Counted from the stretch's first letter, positions 7,604 to 16,253 are shown. The stretch is 17,697 bases of DNA from Candidatus Dadabacteria bacterium (GCA_003695505.1 RFIY01000291.1:1-17697); one strand, 5' to 3'. Notes: generated from the letters alone by a model not told the origin. Translations and numbers: made by a program.

Positions 7604-7623
7604 CCCCTGAACGTCCGGCGACA

Positions 7624-7632
7624 TTTTCCACA
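7624..7632 (+). promoter_or_regulatory. DnaA-box match, within an inverted repeat
   Basis: TTTTCCACA fits the DnaA-box consensus TTWTNCACA at all positions. It lies inside a perfect inverted repeat, TTCCACA-GTT-TGTGGAA (7626-7642), whose right arm is a degenerate second box. It is about 150 bp upstream of the nrdJ -35 element. DnaA is known to control nrdAB in E. coli, so a role here is plausible but only inferred. Confidence 0.45.
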
Positions 7633-7725
7633 GTTTGTGGAAGGTCTGGTTCAGATGAAAAAAAACGGGTTTGAGAACAGGCAGTTCCGGGCGCGGCGAT
7701 TCGAGCTGGCGATTGGGGAAGCGCC

Positions 7726-7734
7726 TGTGGAAAA
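7726..7734 (-). promoter_or_regulatory. Second DnaA-box match, opposite strand
   Basis: TGTGGAAAA reads TTTTCCACA on the minus strand, the same nine bases as the site at 7624. It ends 10 bp before the first NrdR-like site, so a bound DnaA would sit next to NrdR and close to the promoter. Confidence 0.45.
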
Positions 7735-7744
7735 CTGTTGAAAA

Positions 7745-7760
7745 GTACGACATATTGTGC
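7745..7760. promoter_or_regulatory. NrdR box 1 (distal)
   Basis: GTACGACATATTGTGC agrees with about 11 of 16 positions of the NrdR-box consensus ACACWATATATWGTGT, best in the right half (TTGTGC). Its reverse complement begins GCACAATAT, the same nine bases that begin box 2. The starts of the two sites are 31 bp apart, about three helical turns, which is the spacing usual for paired NrdR boxes. Confidence 0.75.
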
Positions 7761-7773
7761 CTGCGGGTTGCGG

Positions 7774-7801
7774 TTGCACAATATCTGGAGTCGGCTATAG
7801 T
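7774..7801 (+). promoter_or_regulatory. nrdJ promoter
   Basis: TTGCAC (7774-7779) and TATAGT (7796-7801) are separated by 16 bp. The -10 fits TATAAT at 5 of 6 positions, the -35 fits TTGACA at its first three. Transcription should start near 7808, giving a leader of about 70 nt. Confidence 0.65.
7776..7791. promoter_or_regulatory. NrdR box 2 (proximal, overlaps the -35 and spacer)
   Basis: GCACAATATCTGGAGT agrees with about 12 of 16 positions of the NrdR-box consensus. It covers the end of the -35 hexamer and most of the promoter spacer, so NrdR bound here would block RNA polymerase. NrdR represses ribonucleotide reductase genes when dATP is high. The gene next to it is nrdJ, as expected. 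Confidence 0.8.
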
Positions 7802-7867
7802 GTTCCACTGCAGACGACATGGTCGGCGCGCGAGGGCATGTCGCTGCAGTTGTACAGGAACCGTTTG

Positions 7868-7874
7868 AGGAGGG
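7868..7874 (+). promoter_or_regulatory. Ribosome-binding site that fixes the nrdJ start
   Basis: AGGAGGG lies four bases before ATG 7879. No comparable sequence precedes the upstream in-frame ATG at 7819, so translation from 7879 is favoured. Confidence 0.8.
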
Positions 7875-7878
7875 CCAG

Positions 7879-10800
7879 ATGAAGATCGAACGCCGATTCA
7901 CGGCCGGCAAGTCGTCGCCGTTTGAGGGAATCGCATTCGAAACACGCACCAGTGAGATCAAGAACGTTGATGGATCACTGGTGCGGAAGATCGAAAAAGT
8001 TGTCGTGCCGAAGTTCTGGAGCCAGGTGGCGACAGACATCATTGCACAAAAGTATTTCCGCAAGGCGGGTGTGCCGGTTGCGCTGAAGCGTAAGCGAGAG
8101 AAAGGTGTCCCGTCCTGGCTGCAACGCAGCGAGCCGGACAGGGCGGCGCTCGAACAGTTGCCCGAAGAGCAGCGGTTCCGCGGCGAAGAGGACAGCCGTG
8201 AAGTTTTTCATCGCATGGCCGGTTGCTGGACCTACTGGGGCTGGAAGCACAATTATTTCGACAGCGAAGAGGACGCCCAGGCCTACTACGACGAAATGGT
8301 GCACATGCTCGCGCACCAGATGGCCGCACCAAATTCTCCGCAGTGGTTCAATACCGGGCTGAACTGGGCATACGGCATCGATGGACCGGCCCAGGGTCAT
8401 TTTTACGTCGATCCGGCGTCTGGAGAGGTTCGTAAGTCGGAGACGGCCTATGAGCACCCTCAGCCGCACGCCTGCTTCATTCAGAGCGTCAGCGACGACC
8501 TCGTTAACGAAGGCGGCATCATGGATCTCTGGGTTCGTGAGGCGCGGCTGTTCAAGTACGGTTCCGGAACGGGCAGCAATTTCTCGCACCTGCGCGGCGA
8601 AGGCGAGCCGTTGTCGGGTGGGGGACGGTCGAGCGGCCTGATGAGTTTCCTGAAGATCGGTGATCGCGCGGCGGGCGCAATCAAGAGTGGTGGCACGACA
8701 CGTCGCGCCGCGAAGATGGTCATTGTCGACATCGATCATCCTGATATCGAAGAGTTCATCACCTGGAAGGCGCGGGAAGAGCAGAAGGTCGCTGCGCTCG
8801 TGACGGGCAGTGTGATCTGTGAGGGACGCCTCAATGCGATCATGGCAGCGTGCCACGACAGCGAACTCGAAGGCGCCGACCGTTTCGACCCCAAAAAGAA
8901 TCGTGCGCTTGCGGATGCCATTCTCGAGGCGCGACGGGTCGCGGTGCCGGACAATTACATCTTCCGCGTCATTCAGTTCGCCCGGCAGGGTTATGAACGC
9001 CTGGAGTTCGAAACCTATACGACAGACTGGGACTCCGAAGCATATGTGACCGTCAGTGGGCAGAACTCCAACAACTCCGTGCGTGTTTCGGACGAGTTCA
9101 TGGAAGCCGTCCAGAATGACAGTTCCTGGCACCTGACGCGCCGGACCGATGGCGCAGTTGTCAAGACCCTGCGTGCGCGCGAGCTCTGGGATCAGATCGC
9201 CGAAGCGGCCTGGCAATGCGCCGACCCGGGCATCCAGTTCGATACGACGATCAACGACTGGCACACCTGCCCAAATGACGGGCGAATCAACGCCAGCAAT
9301 CCGTGCTCGGAGTACATGTTCCTCGACGACACCGCCTGTAACCTGGCCAGTCTGAATCTGATGAAATTCGTCGATCCCGAAAAGGGCAAGATGCGGATCG
9401 ACGACTATCTGCATGCGATCCATCTCTGGACGATCACGCTCGAGATCTCCGTCTTGATGGCCCAGTTCCCGAGCTGGGAGATTGCACGGCGCAGCTATGA
9501 CTACCGAACCCTTGGCCTGGGCTACGCCAACCTTGGCACACTGCTGATGGTGCTCGGACTGCCCTATGACAGCGACGAGGGGCGTGCCCTCTGTGGTGCC
9601 CTGACGGCGGTCCTGACCGGTGAGTCTTATCGCACCAGCGCAATGATGGCGGCAGAGCTTGGTCCGTTTCCGCGCTACGAATACAACCGCGATGCCATGC
9701 TGCGCGTGATCCGCAATCATCGGCGCGCCGCATACGGAGAGGATGCGGCAGCGTATGAGGAGCTCCATACGATTCCGGTTGCCATCGATCAGCAGCTTGC
9801 ACCGCGGGAGCTGTTGCGTACGGCGCATCGCGTCTGGGATCAGGCGCTGGAACTCGGGGAACAGGTCGGCTATCGCAACGCCCAGGTTTCGGTCATTGCG
9901 CCGACGGGCACGATTGGTCTGGTGATGGATTGCGATACGACGGGTATCGAGCCGGACTTTGCGCTGGTCAAGTTCAAACAGCTGGCCGGCGGGGGCGCAT
10001 TCAAGATCATCAATCAGTCGGTGCCGCTGGCGCTGAAGCGACTCGGCTATACGCCCGATCAGGTTCAGCAGATCGTCAACTATGCACAGGGGCACGGCAC
10101 CCTCAAGGGGGCGCCCTGCATCAATCTGACGAGTCTGCAGGAGAAGGGCTTTACAGACGAAGTCCTGCGTAAGGTTGAAGAGGCGTTGCCATCGGCGTTC
10201 GACATCGGCTATGCCTTCAGCCCATGGACACTCGGTTTCGAGTTTTGCCGGGATGTACTCAAGGTCGATGAAGACAAGCTGCGTGAACCAAATGTCTCCG
10301 TGCTGGCCGAGATCGGCTTCACGCGTGAAGAAATCGATGCTGCGAACGACTATGTGTGCGGCACGATGACAGTCGAAGGCGCGCCGCATCTCAAGGAAGA
10401 ACACTACGCCGTATTCGATTGCGCCAATCGCTGTGGGCGCAAGGGGAAACGATTTATTCCCTACGAAGCGCATATTCGGATGATGGCGGCGGCGCAACCA
10501 TTTATTTCGGGGGCGATCTCGAAGACGATCAATATGCCGAATGCAGCAACGATCGAAGAGGTCAAGAATGCATACCTGTTGAGCTGGCGGCTTGGCATCA
10601 AGGCGAACGCACTCTATCGCGATGGATCGAAGCTGAGTCAGCCGTTGACGGCTGCGTTGTCGCTGTTCGATGATCTGGGCGAGCTGTTCGATGCACCCGC
10701 TGCGGATCAGGCCGCGACGATTGCGGCGGTTGCCGCGGCGCAGCAGATCCACGCCATGCAGCGCCACCGGCTGCCGGATCGCCGGAAAGGATATACGCAG

Positions 10801-11412
10801 AAGGCGGTGGTCGGCGGACACAAGGTCTATCTGCGAACCGGAGAGTATGACGATGGCCGTCTTGGCGAAATCTTCATCGACATGCACAAGGAAGGCGCGG
10901 CGTTCCGGAGCCTGATGAACAGCTTCGCGATTGCGGTCAGCCTTGGTCTGCAATATGGCGTGCCACTGGATGAATATGTAGATGCGTTCGTCTTCAGTCG
11001 ATTCGAGCCAAACGGGATGGTCAGTGGCAACGACCGGATCAAGATGGCGACATCGGTCATCGACTACATCTTCCGCGAACTGGCGATCACTTATCTTGGC
11101 CGGTATGACCTGGGACATGGCATCAACGAGGAAGACCTGCGCCACGATGCCCTCGGTTCCATGGGGGCCGAAGATGCTCAGGGCGCGCCGGCGTCTTCCG
11201 CGACATCCGTGGAACCCGAAGCGCGACTTGCCGCGTCCGGGGGAGGAACGGCTGTGACAACGCGTGGCGCGGTCGACCTGAACGCGATTCGTGAAGCACG
11301 CGCCAAGGGCTTCGAAGGTGATCCGTGTGGCGAGTGCGGACAGTTTACGATGGTGCGCAACGGAAGCTGCCTGAAGTGCATGCATTGTGGTGCCACGAGC
11401 GGCTGTTCCTGA
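7879..11412 (+). CDS. nrdJ: Adenosylcobalamin-dependent (class II) ribonucleoside-diphosphate reductase
   Basis: A 1177-residue enzyme that reduces ribonucleotides to deoxyribonucleotides with a thiyl radical made from coenzyme B12, with or without oxygen. Cys 199 (AHACFIQSV) and Cys 487 ([11 protein letters not shown]) correspond to the active-site redox pair. N474-P-C476-S-E478 carries the radical Cys and the catalytic Asn/Glu. Residues around 235-280 ([14 protein letters not shown] to RRAAKMV) are the usual substrate-site and finger-loop region. The part at about 980-1080 ([18 protein letters not shown] onward) is the TSCPD domain. A low-complexity linker then leads to a Cys-rich tail (C1150, C1153, C1164, C1167, C1170, C1176) that probably holds Zn2+ and relays electrons from thioredoxin. 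I see no ATP-cone at the N-terminus. No activase or small-subunit gene is needed or present. It has its own NrdR/DnaA-site promoter and terminator, so it is monocistronic. Confidence 0.97.
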   Translation: MKIERRFTAGKSSPFEGIAFETRTSEIKNVDGSLVRKIEKVVVPKFWSQVATDIIAQKYFRKAGVPVALKRKREKGVPSWLQRSEPDRAALEQLPEEQRFRGEEDSREVFHRMAGCWTYWGWKHNYFDSEEDAQAYYDEMVHMLAHQMAAPNSPQWFNTGLNWAYGIDGPAQGHFYVDPASGEVRKSETAYEHPQPHACFIQSVSDDLVNEGGIMDLWVREARLFKYGSGTGSNFSHLRGEGEPLSGGGRSSGLMSFLKIGDRAAGAIKSGGTTRRAAKMVIVDIDHPDIEEFITWKAREEQKVAALVTGSVICEGRLNAIMAACHDSELEGADRFDPKKNRALADAILEARRVAVPDNYIFRVIQFARQGYERLEFETYTTDWDSEAYVTVSGQNSNNSVRVSDEFMEAVQNDSSWHLTRRTDGAVVKTLRARELWDQIAEAAWQCADPGIQFDTTINDWHTCPNDGRINASNPCSEYMFLDDTACNLASLNLMKFVDPEKGKMRIDDYLHAIHLWTITLEISVLMAQFPSWEIARRSYDYRTLGLGYANLGTLLMVLGLPYDSDEGRALCGALTAVLTGESYRTSAMMAAELGPFPRYEYNRDAMLRVIRNHRRAAYGEDAAAYEELHTIPVAIDQQLAPRELLRTAHRVWDQALELGEQVGYRNAQVSVIAPTGTIGLVMDCDTTGIEPDFALVKFKQLAGGGAFKIINQSVPLALKRLGYTPDQVQQIVNYAQGHGTLKGAPCINLTSLQEKGFTDEVLRKVEEALPSAFDIGYAFSPWTLGFEFCRDVLKVDEDKLREPNVSVLAEIGFTREEIDAANDYVCGTMTVEGAPHLKEEHYAVFDCANRCGRKGKRFIPYEAHIRMMAAAQPFISGAISKTINMPNAATIEEVKNAYLLSWRLGIKANALYRDGSKLSQPLTAALSLFDDLGELFDAPAADQAATIAAVAAAQQIHAMQRHRLPDRRKGYTQKAVVGGHKVYLRTGEYDDGRLGEIFIDMHKEGAAFRSLMNSFAIAVSLGLQYGVPLDEYVDAFVFSRFEPNGMVSGNDRIKMATSVIDYIFRELAITYLGRYDLGHGINEEDLRHDALGSMGAEDAQGAPASSATSVEPEARLAASGGGTAVTTRGAVDLNAIREARAKGFEGDPCGECGQFTMVRNGSCLKCMHCGATSGCS

Positions 11413-11437
11413 ACGCCCTGCTACAGGGACGACTGAC

Positions 11438-11469
11438 AAAAGGCCGGCGCTGTAGCGCCGGCCTTTTTT
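11438..11469. terminator. Strong rho-independent terminator after nrdJ, usable from both sides
   Basis: GGCCGGCGC (11442-11450), loop TGTA and GCGCCGGCC (11455-11463) form a perfect 9-bp GC stem, followed by six T on the plus strand and preceded by AAAA, so T-runs exist on both strands. It lies between nrdJ and the convergent cytochrome gene and can end transcription of both. Confidence 0.92.
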
Positions 11470-11504
11470 GTTCTCGCGTCGCGGTTGCCTCGAAGATGAG
11501 CGGC

Positions 11505-13640
11505 TCAGGGAGAAGCAGGCGGCGAGTTCGTGCCGACGGCCGGTCCCGGCCAGAAAGGATTGGTCGAGGCATCTGTGGCCGGCAGCGTCCGAATCGCTTC
11601 ATCGGCACGAATGACAACCGCGCGCATCGCTGCAATTTCGGCGGCCGTCAGCGGACGGGCGACGTGTGGCAGGTCGTGTCCGACCACCACGAGTGGTTCG
11701 TAATCATGTGTCTGGATGGCGTCCAGTTGCCAGGTTGTGCGGTCGTTCGGGCCACAGGTGTCGATTGCATTGGTAACGTCGCAGCCGGTGAACAGGAAAC
11801 GGTTCGAACCGAAGCCAAACGAGATATCCAGCAGTGTTGCATTTTCCGGGGCTTCCGCGCTGCCGACGCTGTGGCAGCGATCACAGGCCGAGAACGAGCC
11901 GCGGCGTCGTACGGTGTGCGGATGAACCGGTCGCTGGCCGAAGCCGGCCAATTTGCGCCCGTCAGGCAGCACGAAGGTGCGCGGCGCATCGGTAATGGGA
12001 CGGTAGCCTTCGGGGAATGCCGTGCCAGTCAGGGTCAGAAAGAAGCGCTCCGCAGGCATACTCGGTGCAATTCGGCCTCTTGTGTTGCGCATCAGAACCA
12101 GGTCGTGAAGCGCGACGTGCCGACGTGAACCCGATGGCGCGCCAGGCACCTCGCGTCCTGTCGTCTGGTAGCGGGCCGTGCGATCGAGATCGACTGTCAC
12201 ATGACAGCCATAGCAGTTCGGCATCCAGTCAGAATGGCATGTGTCGCATTCGAGTTCATCCGTATGGGAACGGCCGTCCGGCCAGATGCCCATCGCCGAA
12301 GCCGCCAGTGCGGAGAACCGAGGATGGCCGGGCGTAATCGCATCCAGTACCTGGGGGACGACAAGCTTTTTCCGGGAGACCTTTGTCGTCAGGATAATGT
12401 TGCCGTCGGCAGCGGTGAGCGCGTGCGCGCTGTTTTCGATCTTCGCACGGGTTCGGGCATCGCCATGGCAGTCGCTGCACTGCACGCTGATCGCACAGCC
12501 AAGGTCGCCGTAGAGATGTCCATCGCCATGGATTTCAGTTGCCGTGTGACAATCGACGCAGTGCATCCCTGCTTCGTAGTGGATATCCGGTGGTGTCTCA
12601 TCGGTGGTGTTGCTGTTGTCTTCATCGGTCAGGTAGTACAGCGGGTCGTGGCCATGCAATCCGCGACCGAGAGGCGTGGCGTTCGGCGGATTGAGGCCCG
12701 CGCCCGCCGATTCACGCATCCCCTGATAGCTGATGCCGATGCGTGCGCCACGGTAATGGCAATGGGTGCACTGGGCAATGGCCGGGGCGGCGACGAGCTG
12801 GTGGCTGACGGGATGTGGTGCGGTCTCGGTGACCAGCATCGGGTCGCTGGAGTGGCTGCGCCCGTCATCGGCATACGACATGTGGCACGCGCTGCATCCG
12901 GAGGATCGGTAGTCCCCCGGAAAGCGGTTTTCACCGAAATCGGACAGATGGCAGCGCAGACAGGATTTGACCAGATACTGGTCCTGGGCGCGTGCGACGA
13001 TCGATGCAACGGTGGTGCTCGTGCCGGGACGGGCATCAGGTGGGTCGAAGCGGGTCGTGCGTGTAAGGGCGCACGACGCGTCGGGTAGCTCGGGCGCCGC
13101 GCCAATGTCTGCAGCGGATGCGCCGTCAAAGGGCCGCGTCGCCGCGCCGGATCGATAACGGGCGACCGAAATTTCTCCGCCCGTATGGGTCATCACGGAA
13201 CGCGTTACTGCCGCAGCGACATCATCGTGGCACAGACCGCAGGTGCCGGCAACGACGCGAAAATCACCTGGGTTGATGAAACGCAGATACTCCAGGGACA
13301 CCTGGTCGAGTTCGGCCGACGACAGATTGCGCAAGAACGTATGTCCTGTGCCGGGCGACGGGTGCGCAAGAGCCTTGTCATAAAGCCAGGTGCCGTCGCA
13401 GCGCGGTGGACTGGATCGTTCGTCCAGCGTGCCGTCGCAAATCCAGGCTGTTCCACCGTGGCAGGTGGCGCAATCGACCGGGTACCACGGGTGCGCATCG
13501 CGAAGCCCCGAGGGCTTGCCGGATGCGTCAAGCGGTTGATGGCAAACTTCGCAATTCGAGCGATGCAGCACGACGGTGCGCGGTCCGGTGCAGGCCGCGC
13601 AGGCGGCCAGCAGGACCAGTGTGCCGCGCCAGCGCATCAT
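11505..13640 (-). CDS. Undecahaem c-type cytochrome, predicted lipoprotein
   Basis: A 711-residue protein with eleven CXXCH haem sites, whose first Cys are at 30, 57, 134, 227, 249, 291, 361, 388, 465, 476 and 586. The N-terminus is a signal peptide with a lipobox-like L-A-A-C (Cys 14) or C-A-A-C (Cys 17), so the protein is probably lipid-anchored and faces the periplasm or the cell surface. Haems 9 and 10 are eleven residues apart, while about 105 residues without haem follow before the last one. Cys pairs outside haem sites (68/81, 620/629) could be disulfides. The count is like that of the surface cytochrome UndA, but I see no clear kinship. Translation starts at 13640 with an ATGA overlap with the upstream lipoprotein and no good Shine-Dalgarno of its own, so it is coupled to that gene. 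The role, periplasmic or outer-membrane electron transfer, is inferred. Confidence 0.93.
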   Translation of the reverse strand: MMRWRGTLVLLAACAACTGPRTVVLHRSNCEVCHQPLDASGKPSGLRDAHPWYPVDCATCHGGTAWICDGTLDERSSPPRCDGTWLYDKALAHPSPGTGHTFLRNLSSAELDQVSLEYLRFINPGDFRVVAGTCGLCHDDVAAAVTRSVMTHTGGEISVARYRSGAATRPFDGASAADIGAAPELPDASCALTRTTRFDPPDARPGTSTTVASIVARAQDQYLVKSCLRCHLSDFGENRFPGDYRSSGCSACHMSYADDGRSHSSDPMLVTETAPHPVSHQLVAAPAIAQCTHCHYRGARIGISYQGMRESAGAGLNPPNATPLGRGLHGHDPLYYLTDEDNSNTTDETPPDIHYEAGMHCVDCHTATEIHGDGHLYGDLGCAISVQCSDCHGDARTRAKIENSAHALTAADGNIILTTKVSRKKLVVPQVLDAITPGHPRFSALAASAMGIWPDGRSHTDELECDTCHSDWMPNCYGCHVTVDLDRTARYQTTGREVPGAPSGSRRHVALHDLVLMRNTRGRIAPSMPAERFFLTLTGTAFPEGYRPITDAPRTFVLPDGRKLAGFGQRPVHPHTVRRRGSFSACDRCHSVGSAEAPENATLLDISFGFGSNRFLFTGCDVTNAIDTCGPNDRTTWQLDAIQTHDYEPLVVVGHDLPHVARPLTAAEIAAMRAVVIRADEAIRTLPATDASTNPFWPGPAVGTNSPPASP

Positions 13641-14185
13641 GGCCGGGCCAGCGTGACACGTACGGTCGTCGCGGCGCCCATTCCATCGCCCTGGGCGACG
13701 CTGCAGGTCAGGTCGGCCTTGCGCCCGTACAGATCGGCGATCGTGTGTACGTCCGGTTCAGCGGGGTCGTTGTAGCTTTCTCTGATCGGAATCGGGAAAA
13801 ACTGCACTTCGATCCAGCCGTCGGATGCGACGCTGTACTGCATTCGGTCTTTTGCTGAGCCGACGACGACATCGCTCGGTAGCGCAATCGTACATTCGGT
13901 GTTCAACGACAGTTCGAGGCCCTTTGCCCGGATGGCGACCATGACCCAGACGCCGCCCTGCGCCTGTTCTGGCATCGCCACACGATCGCCGGCTTCGAGG
14001 CGGTCGAACAGTTGCTCTTCGTAAAAACCAAGCTCGAGTTTCGGTTCGCCCTGCGGCTCGTACTGCACCGTGGCCGCGGCCTGATCCACGACCGGGTCGA
14101 TATAGACGACATCACCGCTGCACCCGGTGGTGCAGACTGTCGCTGCGAGTATGATCGGCAACCATATCGCATAACGCTGCGCCAT
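13637..14185 (-). CDS. Small hypothetical lipoprotein coupled to the undecahaem cytochrome
   Basis: A 182-residue protein. I chose ATG 14185 because GGGAG lies 7 bases before it and it begins a compact signal peptide (MAQRY, hydrophobic run, T-T-G-C at Cys 22); the frame is open to a GTG at 14221, but that start adds 12 residues ahead of the signal. The mature part has a strand-rich pattern (KLELGFYEEQLFDRLEAGD, VWVMVAIRAKGLEL, WIEVQFFPIPIRESYND) and two Cys (CTIAL, LTCSV) that could pair. I do not recognise the family. Its stop codon overlaps the cytochrome start, which argues for a joint product, for example an anchoring or assembly partner of the cytochrome. It lies 48 bp downstream of a FadL-type barrel gene with a hairpin in the gap. 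Confidence 0.8.
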   Translation of the reverse strand: MAQRYAIWLPIILAATVCTTGCSGDVVYIDPVVDQAAATVQYEPQGEPKLELGFYEEQLFDRLEAGDRVAMPEQAQGGVWVMVAIRAKGLELSLNTECTIALPSDVVVGSAKDRMQYSVASDGWIEVQFFPIPIRESYNDPAEPDVHTIADLYGRKADLTCSVAQGDGMGAATTVRVTLARP

Positions 14186-14204
14186 CAGCCGGCTCCCGCG
14201 CGAA

Positions 14205-14226
14205 ACGCCGTGTTTGCACACGGCGT
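14205..14226 (-). terminator. Hairpin between barrel and lipoprotein genes, possible attenuator
   Basis: ACGCCGTG and CACGGCGT (8-bp perfect arms, 6-base loop) lie just after the FadL-type stop. On the minus strand the stem is followed by only two more T, so it may end a fraction of transcripts or protect the mRNA 3' end, and lower expression of the two downstream genes. Confidence 0.4.
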
Positions 14227-14233
14227 CAAATCT

Positions 14234-16006
14234 TCAGAAGATCAGATTGAACTGCAACCCGACGGTCAAATAGCCTCCGCCGACTTCGTACCCCGGATAA
14301 CCAGGCGTCAGGATTTGTGGATTGCGAACGAGGTCTTCGAGTTCGCTGAGCGCCTGGATGGGCTCATCGAACTCGGCGTCCGGATATCCGTCGGCGTCAT
14401 TGGTCTGGCTGAGAATCCGTTGCGAACTCTTCGCGGTGTGCGTCGTCTTCAGCATCTGATACTGCAGATGGACGCCAGCGGTTGCAAAGCTGAGAATCTG
14501 ATACTGCAGGTAGCCGCTGACCATATGCGTGTCGGCGTCAAGGATGTTGAAAATTCCATTTTGTTCCGGCACCGGGTTCGGATCGAACTGGTAGCCTGCG
14601 GACGCGATAATCTTGTCCTTTTCGTAGGCGATGCCGAAGCTTGGCGCGATAATGTCCTTCAGCTTGTTGTTCTTGTCGTTTTTGTCCCAGACGCTTATCG
14701 AAATGTCACTCGGGATCGCCGAATCGACGAGGCTGCAGATCATGTCCTGGGCCGTATCCCCGGAAACAAGCGAGCCAAGGTCGATCGAACTGAGGATGTC
14801 GCCAACCAGCTCATCGAGATCCTGAAATGTGTTGACCAGATCGCAGGCGCTTTGGGCTAACGCGGTTCCGCCAATGTTGGCCTCGATGGCGAATGGCGGA
14901 ATGTAGCGCGACCATTGCTTCCAGGTGACGTCGGCCATGACCGACAGGCCGTCAAGCGGGTAGAACGCGAATCCGCCGGCCACCTGCCGTGGCGTGAACA
15001 GGCCCCCGGCGAGGATTTCGGCCGGAATCGTGCGCGTACCAAATGCCGATTCGAGCAACAGGTCGACCTGCGCGTTGATGTCGACGCGCTGTTCGTTACG
15101 GAAGCGGACGCCAACGTCGACCCAGTCCGTCGGCGAGTACTGAATACCGGCAATAGGCGTGATGGTGATCGGCAGATCGACCTTGCCGTCGATATAGAAC
15201 AGGATGTCCTGAAAGTTGGGATCGGGGCTGAGAATATTGCCGATCGAGAACTCCGGCGGCAGGATCGTCGTAATGTCGACGTTGGCATTGACGTTGACCA
15301 GGATGTCTGCGCCGACGCCGAGGCGTAGTCCCTCAATGACTTCGATGGCGCCGGCGGCGTCCACGACGATGCGATGCGGAAAATCGTCGTATTCCAGAAA
15401 ATACGGTGTTGTCGGGCCCTTGATGCGCTGATAGAGGATCGGCCCGAACGGCACGAAAATACCGATGCCCGCCGCAGCGAATGCTTCCTCCGGGTTGATG
15501 GCCAGTGGCATGGCCATGCCGATCGTTGCACCGTGCAGATCGCGTGGATTTTCGGCGCCATCGATGCTGCGCTGATACAGATCCTGGACGGCCTGGCGCA
15601 GCCCCTTGGTATCCGCGGTGCCATTGACGCCATTGACGTACTGGTTATAGCGTTCGATGTCGCTTTCGCAGTCGTCCTGGTTGCTCGCGGACGCGCAAGC
15701 CGTCGCCATGTCGATGGGTTCGAATGCGCTGAGGTCGAGGAGATCGGTGTTCTCATCAGGTTGATAACGGAGCAGCGGATGTGCGTATACATACGAGAAC
15801 GACACGTCACGCCGCTTCTGCTTGATCAGGCCGGCCGGATTGTAATAGACGGATGATGCGCCCTGGGCTCCGCCCGCAAGGGCATTGCCGCGGCCGATGC
15901 CAGCGCTGTCGAAGCCGATGATGTTCCAGGGGTTTGCGAACGTACTGAACGGAAACAGGCAAACGCCGAGCGCCAGAACAGTCGCGAACAGTTTCAGTCG
16001 GGGCAT
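14234..16006 (-). CDS. FadL-family outer-membrane barrel, unusually long
   Basis: A 590-residue OMPP1/FadL/TodX-type transporter. I chose ATG 16006 (GGAG about 10 bases upstream) because it begins a Sec signal peptide cleaved after F-S-T-F-A, residue 24; the frame continues 56 codons upstream without a signal. The mature N-terminus (FDSAGIGRGNALAGGAQ, then YYNPAGL at 54-60) matches the FadL hatch region, and the protein ends in F-N-L-I-F, a C-terminal Phe typical of barrels folded by BAM. FadL proteins pass fatty acids, aromatics or other hydrophobic compounds across the outer membrane. This one is about 150 residues longer than E. coli FadL, with extra acidic segments near residues 80-140 and 378-440, each containing two Cys. 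It is the first gene of a cluster with a lipoprotein and an 11-haem cytochrome, an odd partnership. Confidence 0.9.
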   Translation of the reverse strand: MPRLKLFATVLALGVCLFPFSTFANPWNIIGFDSAGIGRGNALAGGAQGASSVYYNPAGLIKQKRRDVSFSYVYAHPLLRYQPDENTDLLDLSAFEPIDMATACASASNQDDCESDIERYNQYVNGVNGTADTKGLRQAVQDLYQRSIDGAENPRDLHGATIGMAMPLAINPEEAFAAAGIGIFVPFGPILYQRIKGPTTPYFLEYDDFPHRIVVDAAGAIEVIEGLRLGVGADILVNVNANVDITTILPPEFSIGNILSPDPNFQDILFYIDGKVDLPITITPIAGIQYSPTDWVDVGVRFRNEQRVDINAQVDLLLESAFGTRTIPAEILAGGLFTPRQVAGGFAFYPLDGLSVMADVTWKQWSRYIPPFAIEANIGGTALAQSACDLVNTFQDLDELVGDILSSIDLGSLVSGDTAQDMICSLVDSAIPSDISISVWDKNDKNNKLKDIIAPSFGIAYEKDKIIASAGYQFDPNPVPEQNGIFNILDADTHMVSGYLQYQILSFATAGVHLQYQMLKTTHTAKSSQRILSQTNDADGYPDAEFDEPIQALSELEDLVRNPQILTPGYPGYEVGGGYLTVGLQFNLIF

Positions 16007-16244
16007 CACGAAGAAACTCCTCTGTGGTGCAGGGGCAGGTCTACAGGTACGCAGAGCGCACCGGGTCGACGCAGGAATTTGCCTGTGCCGACTGGCATAA
16101 AGGTTAGCCGAATTCCATTCAACTCGCCAACGGCGCCGCCGCCTGGTATCAGGTAGCGCGCTGCATTTCGACACGGTGTTTGCGGGAGGTGAGCCGGCCG
16201 GCCTGCCGGTGGCGGCGTTCCAGTGGGCGGCCCATTGTCGTCTG

Positions 16245-16253
16245 TGCTAAAAT
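16245..16253 (+). promoter_or_regulatory. Extended -10 promoter of the rpsP operon
   Basis: TG-C-TAAAAT (16245-16253 including TG) is an extended -10 element; TAAAAT fits TATAAT at 5 of 6 positions. No -35 is seen at 17 bp, which is usual for extended -10 promoters. Transcription would start near 16260. Confidence 0.6.

Larger units (their letters stand above)
7553..7878. other. Regulatory intergenic region between polyprenyl synthase and nrdJ
   Basis: This 326-bp stretch has no gene of its own. It holds a GC-rich hairpin just after the polyprenyl synthase stop, two DnaA-box matches, two NrdR-box-like sites, a sigma70-like promoter and an untranslated leader of about 70 nt with a strong Shine-Dalgarno. 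An open frame in the nrdJ phase starts at ATG 7819, but it lacks a ribosome-binding site and its residues do not resemble an NrdJ N-terminus. Confidence 0.75.

Noticed and set aside
7819-7878. Upstream in-frame start of nrdJ
   Set aside because: No Shine-Dalgarno, close to the predicted transcription start, and the 20 added residues do not look like NrdJ; ATG 7879 has AGGAGGG.
7796-7878. Cobalamin riboswitch before the B12-dependent nrdJ
   Set aside because: TCCACTG at 7803 recalls the end of a B12 box, but the conserved upstream part of the box and the riboswitch length are missing.
7975-11439. Antisense open frame of 1154 codons across nearly all of nrdJ
   Set aside because: Its product is rich in Arg, His and Asp with no recognisable domain, it has no ribosome-binding site, and it begins inside the nrdJ terminator. 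Codon bias of a GC-rich gene keeps the opposite frame open. NrdJ on the plus strand has every catalytic motif.
12201-13088. 295-codon plus-strand frame opposite the cytochrome
   Set aside because: Shadow frame; the minus strand has eleven CXXCH sites in one frame.
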